Source: G963668345 sp965226215
GTDB lineage: Bacteria; Acidobacteriota; Terriglobia; Bryobacterales; UBA6623
Length of the DNA stretch: 64,000 nucleotides
Assembly (NCBI GenBank): GCA_965226215.1
Contig: CBDDCH010000002.1
Span: 2,480,001-2,544,000 of the forward strand
Reading direction: 5' to 3'
Within the stretch, counting starts at the first letter, position 1, and every line of letters starts with the position of its first letter. This document shows positions 53,150-63,600 of this stretch, in pieces. The notes under the pieces are model-generated. The model did no database searches. It saw only the letters and a list, made by a program, of their open reading frames with translations, and was not told the origin of the DNA. The translations under genes were made by a program, and so were the position numbers.

Positions 53150-55429
53150 CTAGAACAATCGCTCCCGAGGCGCCAGGGTGCCGAACGAACCGACGTTCGC
53201 GATCGACAAGGATACCCGGATCTGATTCTCGTTGCGAATGGTCCCGATGGCAAATCGCCGCCAGCCGACACTGAAGCCGCAGCAATCGGTATTGTAGGCA
53301 ACCTGGGCAATAGTGTACAGGAAGATTTTCTGCCGGTAGTCGTAAATGTTCGAGAGGGCGACATTCCAGCCGCGGCGGTTGAAGTCGCCCAGACTGACCT
53401 TGGTGAAGAGTTGGTTGCTGGGGGGCGTGACCGTGCTCGGGGTGCGCACGGCGTAGTGGCCGAAACTCGTTCGCACGAAGCGATTGATTCGGAAATCGCC
53501 GGTCACGCCGCTGTTGACCAGTTTTCCCCGCAGCGGATCGTAATCGTAACGCCATTCCAGCCCATAGCGCCAGCTCGGCCGAACGCGCATGGCGGTGGCT
53601 ATGGGCGAATAACTGCGCAGTTGGTCGGCGAAGGCGAAGGGGCTGAAGTCGATCGTCGAGCGCAGTACGTTGCGCCGTCCCGGGAGCAGGGCGCCTCCGA
53701 AATCTGGGTCGAAGTAGCGCCTTTGCCAAATATCGAGGGTAAACACCTCCCGCACCTGGCCGCTTTGCTCGTTCTTGGCGAAGAAGCGGTTGGTAACCAT
53801 GAACTGCGCCTCATTGGTGTTATTGGTCAGATCAAGATCGTCAAAGCGGATGACACGGTGGAAATCGTCCGCGCCATCGACGTAGCGGTAGGACAGCCTG
53901 GGTTCAATGACATGTTTCACGCGGTCCCCGAGCCATTTCGGCCCGTCATAGATACGCTGCAACGCCGGTGGTGAAATTTCAATCGAAGCCTCCCGGGTAC
54001 TCCGATAGTAGTTCGCTCCGCTTAGTCGTCCCTCGGCCCGGCTTTGCCCGTAGGCAGTTTGTCGAGCGCCGAAAGTCGGCCTGAAGTGAAAACCCTTGAA
54101 GAAGAACTTGGTCGAGAGCCTGGGATAAAGATCACCCCGCTGCACGAAACGTCGCGTCTGAAACAGTGGCTGTGTGCGGCTGACCAAGCCAAAAGAGCTG
54201 TCCAGGCTGAACCACAAAGGGACCGGACCATCAACGATGGGGCGGTCTCGGCTGTTGAACTCGACACTGGGCAGCTTGCGGACGATAATCGTGTCGCCGC
54301 GCTTGACGCTCTGGAAGTTCTCGTCGCGGGACAACTCGGTGTTGATGCTGAAGGTGGAAAAGTTCTTGGTCATAAAACCGAACGAGCGAAGCTGCGAGAA
54401 TACCGCCTCGTGAAAGCTTTGTGTGAAGGCCTGCCGGAATTCCAGCGAGGTAAGGTAATTGATTTCCATCACGCCGCGAAAGCCGCCGGGCATCAGGGCG
54501 CTGCCTTGCATGGAAAACGAGCTTCCCCCTTGTTTTATCCGGCGCCCGTCGTCAAGCTTCCGCCCGCGATCCTTCACGCCATAAAAGGCGGCGTTGAAGT
54601 GACTGTTCGCCGTCGGACGGCCTCGGACGCCGACTTGGCCGGCAATTCCGCGGTCGGTATACCACGTACCGCCGATCGTTGCGTCGTAGTTTCGATTGAT
54701 GGCCCAGTAATAAGACTGCCCGAGTACGAACCCGAATCGAGAGCTATTCCCAATGTTTGGGGTAAGAAACCCGCTCTGGCGGGGCAACCGCTCGAGCGAC
54801 TTCTTGAACACAGGGAAGTAGAAAATCGGCACTTTGCGCACTCGGAAGACGCCGCGGTAAACGGTAGCGGATTTACCGGGAGTGATCGTAGTGCGAGGCG
54901 CGCGCATCGTCCACCAGGGATCTGTGGTCTCGCAATTGGTGACATACCCGTTGTGGACCGTGTAGTGGTCCGCCGTCTTGTGAACAACTTTACCGTCGAT
55001 ATAGAAGGGGTTGTCGGTGGTGAGCACCCGGAAGCCGCCCTGGTTTGCGGAGGCGACCGTCCCGTGAACCCGGTAGAAAGTGCCGATTTCGGTTCGCAAA
55101 TTATAGTTGAACTTCTCGGCGTGCAAGTCTTCCCGCTTCACGCTGTTGCGATAGCGCACGTTGCCGCGGGCCTCGACGTCATCCGTTTGATCGTTGTAGT
55201 CAATCTCGTCGGCCGTGAGAGTGGAGTTGTTGTAGTGGATTTCAACGTTTCCGCGCAGATATCGCATCTGGCCCAAGCTTTCTTGGCTGCGGGCGTAGAT
55301 CTCCATGTCTCCAGGCTGCCTAGTCGGCCCGATCGGCTGCTGCGCAAACAGACACGTCGACCAAAGCAGGCAAAAACAGGCTAGCTGAGAAGTACGCCGC
55401 GTGGTGGATACTACGGTGCGAAAGCCCAT
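53150..55429 (-). CDS. lptD: LPS-assembly outer-membrane protein LptD
   Basis: 759 aa with a signal peptide (LACFCLLWSTCLFAQQ). N-terminal OstA/LptA-like beta-jellyroll (about 40-180: RYLRGNVEIHYNNSTLTADE, RGNVRYRN), then the LptD barrel (about 230-759) with FYFPVFKKSLERLPRQSGFL and many aromatic-ending strands. It inserts lipopolysaccharide into the outer leaflet with LptE, so the organism has an LPS-type outer membrane. Few cysteines are present in the expected disulfide positions. Followed by the ICMT-like gene 3 bp later. Confidence 0.9.
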   Translation of the reverse strand: MGFRTVVSTTRRTSQLACFCLLWSTCLFAQQPIGPTRQPGDMEIYARSQESLGQMRYLRGNVEIHYNNSTLTADEIDYNDQTDDVEARGNVRYRNSVKREDLHAEKFNYNLRTEIGTFYRVHGTVASANQGGFRVLTTDNPFYIDGKVVHKTADHYTVHNGYVTNCETTDPWWTMRAPRTTITPGKSATVYRGVFRVRKVPIFYFPVFKKSLERLPRQSGFLTPNIGNSSRFGFVLGQSYYWAINRNYDATIGGTWYTDRGIAGQVGVRGRPTANSHFNAAFYGVKDRGRKLDDGRRIKQGGSSFSMQGSALMPGGFRGVMEINYLTSLEFRQAFTQSFHEAVFSQLRSFGFMTKNFSTFSINTELSRDENFQSVKRGDTIIVRKLPSVEFNSRDRPIVDGPVPLWFSLDSSFGLVSRTQPLFQTRRFVQRGDLYPRLSTKFFFKGFHFRPTFGARQTAYGQSRAEGRLSGANYYRSTREASIEISPPALQRIYDGPKWLGDRVKHVIEPRLSYRYVDGADDFHRVIRFDDLDLTNNTNEAQFMVTNRFFAKNEQSGQVREVFTLDIWQRRYFDPDFGGALLPGRRNVLRSTIDFSPFAFADQLRSYSPIATAMRVRPSWRYGLEWRYDYDPLRGKLVNSGVTGDFRINRFVRTSFGHYAVRTPSTVTPPSNQLFTKVSLGDFNRRGWNVALSNIYDYRQKIFLYTIAQVAYNTDCCGFSVGWRRFAIGTIRNENQIRVSLSIANVGSFGTLAPRERLF

Positions 55430-55574
55430 AAGGGGGCGACTTTGAACGTATCATGCGGGGAAAAACGCCGCAACGAAGCTAGTGCGAGGGAATACTCTCC
55501 GAACCGCGGAGGCGCTCCCGATTCAAGATCCCCGAAAACATTGGCAGGATAGAGCGCATGACGTCGTGGGTGAT

Positions 55575-57827
55575 CTACGCCGAATGCGTGGCGATCCCTG
55601 AGTCCAAGTTCATCTTCTGCAACAGAGCGGTGAATCGGGGGTCGGGGTGGAGCCAGTCGAACTCAGGATGGGTCTTCAGCCAGAGAAGTAGAGGACTGTG
55701 CGCCGCGAGGGCCCGCTCCAACCACTCGAAGGCCTGATCAGCGGATCGCAGGCCCGCATGGATCAAGGCGATTTGGAAAGCGACGATGTGTGCCGGCCGG
55801 GAGGGTTCCTCGAGGTCATGGAGAAGTTTCCGGGCTTGCTCAGGGCGGCCGGAGACGGCGTAGGCGTGGCCCAGAAAGCCCTCTCGCGCCGAGAGTACAT
55901 CCAACTGGTCGAAAGCCGTGACGGCTTTCTCGGGATCGCCGAGTTGAAGATGTATTCTAGCTAGAAAAAAGCGGGCCCAAACAATGTTCGGCTCCAGCTC
56001 CAGCGTTTTGTGAAGCTGTTCCGCCGCCTGGTCGTATTCACGACGATGGAACAGCACCAGACCCAACCCCATGTTGATGGAGGCGGTGACAGGATCGAGG
56101 TTTAGCGCCGTCTGCGCTTCCTCGAGAGCCTCATCCAGACGTGCGGTGCCGACCAGGACGAAAACGGCACGCCAGTAGTGGGCGGTTGAATAACCGGGGT
56201 CGAGTTCGATGGCGCGCTTGAGCTCCCGGTCAGCCAGCTCCCAATTCCAACCGTAGACCACCTCGACGAAGGCCAGCGAGGCGTGTGCCTCGGGCAACAT
56301 CGGATCGAGATCCAGGGCCTTGAGGGCTGCCTGCTTCGCTTGGCGCATCACCTCGCTGGGAGGATCCGGGTCGCCAATCAGCACCAATGCAACAGAGCAA
56401 TCGGCCAGACCGGAATAGGCCGGAGCGTAGTGAGGGTCTTCGGCCAGCGCGAGCTCCAGGTTTTCTTTGGCCTTGCGGATGGCCTGTGGCGTTCGCTTAT
56501 GCCAGTAGTAGCGGCCTCGCAGGTAATACTTGTAGGCCTCAACGTTTTCCGTGTACCGCCGGGCCGAAGACTTGCTCCCGCCGACGAGCTTGACTTCGAG
56601 CGTCCCCACTACGGCTTGTGAAATGTCGTCTTGAATGTCGAAGATATCTTCCATCAGGCGATCGTAGCGTTCCGACCACATCTCGTAGCCATCGGCCACG
56701 CTGCTCAATTGCACGGTGACCCGGAGCCTGTTGCCGGCGCGGCGCACGCTGCCTACGAGCACGTTATCGACCTTGAGCCTGCGGCCCAGCTCATCCAGAT
56801 CCGGAGTTTTCCCCTTGAACTGAAAGGCCGAGTTGCGGGCGGCGACCCGCAGACCTTTCACCTTCGTCAGAGCGATGATGATGTCTTCGGTGATACCGTC
56901 GCTGAAGAACTCGCTTTCCTCGTCTCGGTTCATGTTGACGAACGGCAGCACGGCGATCGAGGGCGCGGCCGGCTTGGCTTCGCGCGGCGTAAGTCGCGGG
57001 GCGGAGCCAGACTCGCGACTGCGGCGCAGCGCTCGCAGGTCCGCCAGCAGATCGTCGGCGTGCTGATAGCGCTCGGCGGGGCGCTTGGCCAGGGCCTTTT
57101 CGACGATGCGCTCGAGAGCCAGGGGAATGCCGCTCCTGAGGCTCGTCACCGAATCGGGCTCCTCGTTGGCGATCGAGTAAACAATCGCATCGGCATAGTG
57201 CCCTCGAAACGGAAGCCGGCCGGTCAGCATCTGGTAAAGCACGACCCCCAGAGACCAGAGATCCGTCCGCCTGTCAAGCGCCTCGCCGGCCGTCTGCTCG
57301 GGCGACATGTACGCCGTGGTCCCCAGGGTTAGCTCCTTGCGCGTGATCCTGCTGCTCCCGGCCAAATAAGCCAAGCCAAAGTCCATGATCACGGCCTGGC
57401 CTTTGGTCGTCAGCATGATGTCGGCGCTCTTGATATCCCGATGAACGATGTCGTTTTCGTGCGCTTCCTCCAGTCCCTGGGCCACCTGGATCACAATGTC
57501 GAGCGCCTCGCCGATGTCGAATGGCCCGTCCGCGATTCTCTGGGCTAGGTTGCGGCCCTCCAAATAAGCCATGGCAATGAAAGCCTGGCCGTCGGCTTCA
57601 TCGATTTCATAGACCGTACAAATGTTGGGGTGCTGTAGCGCCGCCGCAGCCTGCGCTTCGCGCAACAGCCGCGCTCTTTCCACTTCCCCGGCAGTCGAAC
57701 TCGGGGGCAGAAACTTCAGAGCCACGATGCGCTTGAGCTTTGTATCTTCGGCCTTATACACTACGCCCATCCCGCCCTCGCCGAGCTTCCCAACGATCCT
57801 ATAGTGCGAGATGGTGTGTCCGATCAC
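55575..57827 (-). CDS. Ser/Thr protein kinase with TolB-like and TPR domains
   Basis: About 750 aa. Kinase domain (first 270 residues): GKLGEGGMGVVYKAE, VAL-K56, catalytic loop HRDIKSADIML and MDFGLA (numbering from an ATG 18 codons upstream). The usual Asn of HRDxKxxN is Asp (D154). Then an adenylate-cyclase/TolB-like region (PSIAVLPFVNMNRDEESEFF, NVLVGSVRRAGNRLRVTVQL) and at least six TPR units. The GTG at 57827 (then IGHTISHYRIV) gives the usual N-terminus. It is divergent from the ABC transporter operon and likely regulatory; the target is unknown. Confidence 0.85.
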   Translation of the reverse strand: MIGHTISHYRIVGKLGEGGMGVVYKAEDTKLKRIVALKFLPPSSTAGEVERARLLREAQAAAALQHPNICTVYEIDEADGQAFIAMAYLEGRNLAQRIADGPFDIGEALDIVIQVAQGLEEAHENDIVHRDIKSADIMLTTKGQAVIMDFGLAYLAGSSRITRKELTLGTTAYMSPEQTAGEALDRRTDLWSLGVVLYQMLTGRLPFRGHYADAIVYSIANEEPDSVTSLRSGIPLALERIVEKALAKRPAERYQHADDLLADLRALRRSRESGSAPRLTPREAKPAAPSIAVLPFVNMNRDEESEFFSDGITEDIIIALTKVKGLRVAARNSAFQFKGKTPDLDELGRRLKVDNVLVGSVRRAGNRLRVTVQLSSVADGYEMWSERYDRLMEDIFDIQDDISQAVVGTLEVKLVGGSKSSARRYTENVEAYKYYLRGRYYWHKRTPQAIRKAKENLELALAEDPHYAPAYSGLADCSVALVLIGDPDPPSEVMRQAKQAALKALDLDPMLPEAHASLAFVEVVYGWNWELADRELKRAIELDPGYSTAHYWRAVFVLVGTARLDEALEEAQTALNLDPVTASINMGLGLVLFHRREYDQAAEQLHKTLELEPNIVWARFFLARIHLQLGDPEKAVTAFDQLDVLSAREGFLGHAYAVSGRPEQARKLLHDLEEPSRPAHIVAFQIALIHAGLRSADQAFEWLERALAAHSPLLLWLKTHPEFDWLHPDPRFTALLQKMNLDSGIATHSA

Positions 57828-58086
57828 GGCTCTTCCGCGTCGAGATTTCAGGTGCCGCAGTGCGACTTCGTTGGCGCGCAATCTCTACTCAGGTACGCTC
57901 GGAAAGTATATCCCACCCGGTCGCGGCGGCGCTTGGCGTAGGAAAGAAGTATGGAACGATGGTTTCCGAGGTTGGCTGCAAGATCGCCGGGGAGACCTAC
58001 CCCTCACGCCGAGGCCCCGCGGCAAACGCGCTGCGCTTGAAGCCGCATGTCATAGCGTGTGCTATCGTGGCGTTGGGAAGCAAAAG

Positions 58087-59037
58087 ATGGCAAGTGTACC
58101 CGCGGTCAAGGTGCAAGATCTCGCCTATCGCTACGGCGAGCGGGACGCGCTGAAGGGCATAAGCTTTTTCGTCGAGCCCGGCGAAGTCTTCGGTTTGCTC
58201 GGCCCGAACGGCGGCGGCAAGACGACCCTTTTTCGGATCCTCTCCACCTTGCTGTTGCCGGCTGATGGCCAGGCCCAAGTTTTTGGCATTGACGTCGCCA
58301 AAGATCCACTAGGGGTGCGCCGCCAGATTGGCGTTGTTTTTCAGAATCAAAGCCTCGACCGCCGACTGACAGCCGCTGAAAACCTGGTCCACCAAGGGCA
58401 TCTCTATGGCCTCAGGGGTAATATTCTGCGGCATCGAATTGACCGAGTATTAGACCGGGTCGGGCTGGCCGATCGACGCAATAGTGTGGTCGAAACGCTT
58501 TCCGGCGGCATGCGCCGGCGGCTCGAGTTGGCAAAAGGGCTGCTTCACCGCCCACGACTGCTTCTGCTTGACGAGCCCGGCACGGGGGTTGACCCGGGTG
58601 CACGGCGGAGTTTCTGGGATTACCTGCAGCTATTGCGCCGCGAAGAAGGGGTGACCATTCTGCTGACAACGCATCTGCTTGACGAGGCGGACAAATGCGA
58701 CCGGCTGGCAATCCTCGACGAAGGGTCTCTTGTGGCGCAGGGGACGCCAGGCGGGTTGAAAAGCGAGATCGGCGGCGAGGTCGTGATGTTGACCGCGGGT
58801 GATCCTCATGCCCTGTTGGCCGAGTTACCCGCCGGATTGGACATCCGAGCAAACGTGGTAGACGGTGCAGTTCGATTCGAACATCCCGAAGGTTCCCAAC
58901 TGGCGGCCCGACTCATGAAGGAGTTACCGCAACAAATCGATTCGGTCACCGTTTCACGTCCCAGCCTCGAGGACGTCTTCATTCACATGACCGGTCATCG
59001 CTTCAGGCAACAAGCGGCGAACGGAGATCAAAGGTAA
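58087..59037 (+). CDS. ABC-2 type transporter ATPase (CcmA/NatA-like)
   Basis: 316 aa. Walker A GPNGGGKTT (39-47, with G in place of the usual A), FQNQSLDRRLTAAENL, signature LSGGMRRRLELAKGLL, Walker B LLLLDEPGTGVD and THLLDEA. The C-terminal about 80 residues form the accessory domain of drug- or cofactor-type ABC-2 exporters. The ATG at 58087 is chosen because the long upstream frame overlaps the divergent kinase promoter region and has no family match. It pairs with the permease 105 bp downstream. Confidence 0.9.
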   Translation: MASVPAVKVQDLAYRYGERDALKGISFFVEPGEVFGLLGPNGGGKTTLFRILSTLLLPADGQAQVFGIDVAKDPLGVRRQIGVVFQNQSLDRRLTAAENLVHQGHLYGLRGNILRHRIDRVLDRVGLADRRNSVVETLSGGMRRRLELAKGLLHRPRLLLLDEPGTGVDPGARRSFWDYLQLLRREEGVTILLTTHLLDEADKCDRLAILDEGSLVAQGTPGGLKSEIGGEVVMLTAGDPHALLAELPAGLDIRANVVDGAVRFEHPEGSQLAARLMKELPQQIDSVTVSRPSLEDVFIHMTGHRFRQQAANGDQR

Positions 59038-59142
59038 AATTAGACAATCGCCTCCTAATCCGGACCGCCGAATTAGATTCGCGAACCGACAGGTTCCGCC
59101 GCCCCCTGGACGGGCGTCTTCCGTGACCAAGGTTACCCGCCT

Positions 59143-59979
59143 GTGAATGCTCCCGCCATTGCCGTGCGACCGAAGGTGGAGCAAAGCCCGCCTCCGACGC
59201 CGAGTCTGTGGCTAGCTGTTGTCAGCTTGTGGGGTCGCGAGATTCGGGGCTTTTATCGCCAGCGGAGTCGAGTTGTGGGCGGATTAGCGACCCCGCTTGT
59301 GATCTGGTTGTTGCTCAGCTCGGGCTTCAGTACGTCCTTGCGGACCGGGCTAGGCGGCGACACGGGGTCGTTGGGCTTTTTCTTTCCGGGGACAGTGGTG
59401 CTGGCGGTGCTGTTCGCGGCTATTTTTTCAAACATTTCGGTGATCGAAGACAGGCGCGAAGGATTTCTGCTTTCGGTTCTGGTCGCGCCGGTCTCTCGAA
59501 TGGCGTTGGTCCTCGGGAAACTCCTAGGTGCATCCACGATCGGGGCGTTTCAGGGGATCGTGCTGTTGCCACTTGCGCCGTTGATGGGGGTCCCGATCGA
59601 GCTATCGAGAATCCCGACATTACTGGCTACCATTCTGCTGCTTTCGTTCGGTCTTACGGGCTTGGGATTTTTCTTCGCTTGGTGGTTGAACTCCGTGCAA
59701 GGGTTTCACTCCGTGATGAACATCGTGCTCATGCCCATGTGGGTGCTATCGGGAGCCGTCTTCCCAGCCGAAGGCGCTTCGACCTGGGTGCAGTGGGTCA
59801 TCATGGTCAACCCGGTTGCCTACGGCGTAGCGGCGCTGCGCCACTTTCTTAGCCCGGAAGGCGTCACGGCGGGGCCCGGCTTGGCGCTCTGCTTGATCGT
59901 GATGATCGCCTTTGGCGCAGCGACGCTGGCGGCCGCCTTCTTGCAGGCTTACCGCCCGTCGGCAGAGACGCTGAGTTGA
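59143..59979 (+). CDS. ABC-2 type transporter permease
   Basis: 278 aa, six TM segments (VVGGLATPLVIWLLLSS, GFFFPGTVVLAVLFAAIF, IGAFQGIVLLPLAPLMG, LLATILLLSFGLTGLGFFF, VMNIVLMPMWVLSGAVF, LALCLIVMIAFGAATLA). VIEDRREGFLLSVLVAPVSR is the conserved coupling loop. Only 3 bp separate its stop from the DUF420 gene. The substrate is not known; the DUF420 neighbour suggests a respiratory-chain assembly role. Confidence 0.88.
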   Translation: MNAPAIAVRPKVEQSPPPTPSLWLAVVSLWGREIRGFYRQRSRVVGGLATPLVIWLLLSSGFSTSLRTGLGGDTGSLGFFFPGTVVLAVLFAAIFSNISVIEDRREGFLLSVLVAPVSRMALVLGKLLGASTIGAFQGIVLLPLAPLMGVPIELSRIPTLLATILLLSFGLTGLGFFFAWWLNSVQGFHSVMNIVLMPMWVLSGAVFPAEGASTWVQWVIMVNPVAYGVAALRHFLSPEGVTAGPGLALCLIVMIAFGAATLAAAFLQAYRPSAETLS

Positions 59980-59982
59980 CGA

Positions 59983-60396
59983 ATGGACGTCAGTAGCCTC
60001 CCGGCCCTCAACGCCTCCCTAAACTCGCTGAGCGCCCTGTTGCTGGGCTGTGGATACTACTTCATCCGCCGACGCGAGGTTGAGCGCCACCGATTCTGCA
60101 TGGTGGCAGCGTTTGCAGTGTCGTGCTTCTTCCTCGCTTCCTATCTCCTCTACCACTACCACGCGGGTTCGGTCCCTTTCACCAAACAAGGGTGGATCCG
60201 GCCACTGTATTTCACTATCCTCATCACGCACGTCTTCCTAGCGGCCGCCATTGTGCCTCTGGCGCTTATAACCCTGTATCGTGCGTGGAGGGAGCAATTT
60301 GATCGCCACCGCCGAATCGCACGCTGGACGCTTCCGATTTGGATGTACGTCTCGCTGACAGGCATCGTGATCTACGGGATGCTCTACTGGCTTTAG
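59983..60396 (+). CDS. DUF420 membrane protein (cytochrome-oxidase-assembly associated)
   Basis: 137 aa with four to five TM helices and conserved His: RRREVERHRFCMV, LLYHYHAGSVPF, ITHVFLAAAIVPLAL, DRHRRIARWTLPIWMYVSLTGIV. DUF420 (CtaM/YozB-like) is linked to haem-copper oxidase maturation. It follows the ABC-2 permease by 3 bp, so the three genes form an operon. Its TAG stop is the first bases of the MITE-like element's inverted repeat. Confidence 0.85.
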   Translation: MDVSSLPALNASLNSLSALLLGCGYYFIRRREVERHRFCMVAAFAVSCFFLASYLLYHYHAGSVPFTKQGWIRPLYFTILITHVFLAAAIVPLALITLYRAWREQFDRHRRIARWTLPIWMYVSLTGIVIYGMLYWL

Positions 60397-60630
60397 CCCG
60401 CTTTTCTCACCAGGTGGCGAGGCGAAGTGCAGGCGGGCACACCATGCTGTGCCCCTACAGATCTGTAAGGCGCCTGAAGATGTAGCGGCATGTGGAGCGG
60501 GCCGCGGGCCCCGGCTGGGTTGACCTCAGGTCGAGCTCGTCAGTCGGACAGATAGGAAGCATGAAAATACGGCCCCAGTTTCCTCCGGGTCACAGTGCGG
60601 GTCTATTTCCCAAAGCAGAAAAGCGGGCTA
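60394..60630. mobile_element. TA-flanked MITE-like element, family 1, copy A
   Basis: 237 bp including TA at both ends: TAGCCCGCTTTTCTCACC at the left and GCAGAAAAGCGGGCTA at the right, a 14-bp perfect inverted repeat. The interior has a GTAGGGGC palindrome and no gene. TA flanks suggest an IS630/Tc1-type target preference. It supplies the TAG stop codons of both neighbouring genes (DUF420 on plus, smc on minus). Confidence 0.68.
60432..60458. repeat. GTAGGGGC palindromic unit 7 (reverse)
   Basis: GGCGGGCACACCATGCTGTG followed by CCCCTAC, with AGATCT next to it, as in units 3 and 4. One base of the palindrome differs. Confidence 0.6.
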
Positions 60631-63600
60631 GCCCCGCTCTGTGGCTCGTTGGCTCGCGGCGGCTCGCCCGTTCTCGTGGTCCGCCATTCGGACGGATACG
60701 AGTTGCGAGACGCCCGGTTGTTGCATGGTCACGCCGTAGAGGGTCTGAGCGCTTTCCATGGTCGTCTTGCTGTGCGTGATCAAGATGAATTGCGTGCGGT
60801 CGCTCATCTCGCTGACGAGACGGCTAAAGCGAGCTAGGTTGGGCTCGTCGAGCGCGGCGTCGACCTCGTCGAGCACGCAAAACGGACTGGGCTTGTACTG
60901 GAAGGTCGCCATGAGCAAGGCAACCGCGGTCAGCGATTTTTCGCCGCCGGAAAGAAGGGCAACATTCTGTAGACGCTTGCCCGGGGGAGAGGCGATGATG
61001 TCGATCCCCGAGTCGGCGGCGTTGGATTCGTCGGTCAACTTCATCTCCGCCTGGCCGCCGCCGAATAGCGTGCGGAAAACTTCATGAAAATTCTTGTTGA
61101 TTGCCTCAAAGGCATCTTGAAACTTGCGCCGCGAGACCGCGTCGATTTCAGCGATGGCCGTTTGCGTGTCGGCGATGGAGTCCACTAGATCTTTCTTTTG
61201 CGCTTCGAGAAAGTCAAGGCGCTCCTTTGCTTCCTGGAACTCCTCGAGAGCCAATACGTTGACCGGGCCGAGGCTGTCCAGTTTCGCCTTGGTCTCCTGA
61301 TGCCGGGCTTCGGCCGCGGCGAGTTCCTCGTCCGCGAGGTCCGCGCTTTCGCCGTCGGATACCTCCCGGATAGGCTTCCCGATCTCGCGCCGGCATTCCT
61401 CCTCGAGGTGCTTGACCTCGGAACGGATCTCGGCCAAACGCACGTCGATCGTGGAACGATGATCACGAATTTCATCTAAGGACGAACGCTCGACGCCGAT
61501 TTGTTCCTCAGACGTCTCTACGCGACCGCGCAACTCGGCCAGAGACCCCGCAATCTCGCTCGCTTCTCGTTCAGCCTCGACGCGCCGCGTGCACTGTTGC
61601 TCGATTCGGCTTTCAAGCTCGACGTTGTCCTCGAGCAGCCGGACGCGCTCTGCTTCCGACTCTCGCATCTGGCTCGACATGGACTGCATCCGCTCGTTCT
61701 GCTCTTCGACGCGCTGCCGAGCCCGAGCGGACGAGGCGGTTGCCCCCTTGTGCCTCTCTTCGAGAGTTGCCAATTGCGTGCGTGCTTGTGTTTGTTCCTG
61801 GAGCAGGCTAGCGAGCCTTCCCTGGTTTTCGCGGATGCGCTGTTCCAAATCGGCGAGCAACTTTTCACCTTGGCCGCGCTCCGTCTCCTTCTGCTCGATC
61901 TGCCGGCTACGAGCGTCCCGATCCGCGGACGCCTCTTGTGCAGTGTGTTGCAGCCGCTCTCTTTCGACGCTCGCCACCGAGCGCTGGCGCTCACCGCGGT
62001 CAATCTCCTCATCAAGCCGGCGCAGCTCATGCTCGCCGGCCAGTAACCGTTTTTCCGTCTCCTGGCATTCGGACTTGACAGTCTCCAACTCCGTGCTTTT
62101 GTTCTCGATTTCGTCTTCAGCTCGTGATGCCATGGCCAGGGCTTCACGAAGCGACGTCTCCGCGGCGGCGATTTTCGGCGTCAGCTCGCGGAGCTCCCGC
62201 TTGAGTGACAGGGGACCGCTCGTGCCCGGCTTGCCGCCTCGCACCGTGTGGCCGCGATAGCAAACGCCGTCCGGCAATAAGAACGAAAGGTCGGGATATT
62301 GCACCGCCAGCCGTCGAGCGGCCTCTTCGTCTTCGACCAGGTAACAGCCGCGTAGACGAGGCAGCAGGGACGACGCCGCGCCGGACAGCCCATTCGTCAG
62401 GCGAATCGAGTCGGCTAGGCGGCCGGTGACACCCGTCTCCGGCCCCAGAGCGGGAATCTCCTCCGCCAGCGAAGAGTCCGGGTGGACGAGGAACGTAACC
62501 TCGCCGTGCAGGTCTCGACGGACAAGCTGCACACCCTGCCGGGCCTCTTTCCAACTCTTGACGACCACGAACTCGAGCTCATCGCGCAGAAAATCTTCGG
62601 CAATCCTCTCGTGCTCGGAAGCGACTTCAACATAATCCGCCAGAATGCCCGTCGGATGGAAGCCTTGCTCCGCGCGCCTGTCAATGGCGGCGAAAAAGTT
62701 CTTGACACTTTCGGCGGTATAAGCGTGGTGGGAGAGAATTTCTTCCAGCGAATCACGCCTGGCCCTGGATCGAGAGAGTTCTTCCTGCAGCCGCTCGACT
62801 TGTTCGCGGCCGGTTGCGGCCTGCTCTCTGTGCGAACCGATCTGCTGCTCGATGCTCTTGCGGCGAGCCGCCAAAGCTTCGAGATTATTCCGTTCCCGTT
62901 CAACCTCTAGCTCTGCCTGCTTGCGGCGGCCGGCCAGACCCGCGATCTCCTGCTGTGCGTCCTCCTCTTCCTTCTGTAGGCCTGCGATCCGGCGTTCAGT
63001 GCCGGCAAGGAACTCCTCTAACTTCGCGACTTCATTCCGCACAGTAGCGATTTCACCAAGAAGCTGCAGCATGCCCCGGCGGCCGCGCTCCTGTTCCCGC
63101 TCGTCGTCAGCGAGGCCGGCTTGGCATTGCTCGACGTCGGAGGTTTTTTGCATCAACGCCTGCTGGGCGATGTCTTGCCCCGCCGCCACTTGTTCCAGGG
63201 CGGCCTCCTCGGACGCCAATTCGGCCTCAAGCTGCTCGAGCCGCTCTGCAAGATAGGAGATTTGAGCCTGCCACTGTTTTTCGCGTTTTTCGTTCTCCTT
63301 GGCGGTCCCGGCCTGCTGCTCCACGCGAGAGCGCAACCGCTCGATGTTGACGACGAGCTGAGAGACCTCCTCGCGGCCGCTGGCCAGCGCCGTATCTTGG
63401 AGTTGCTGCTGCTTGCGATGCGACGTCAATTCGCTTTCGAGCTGGTGCAATCGCTCGGCCAACAAACGATTCTCGTCCTCGGCTTCGTCCGACTCCGCCG
63501 CCCAGGACCCGAGCTGCTCATCGAGACGCCGGTATCGACCGGCCAGCAGAACGGAAAGAGTCGCTTTGAGCCGGTTCCGCAGTTCCTCGTGCCGGTGCGC

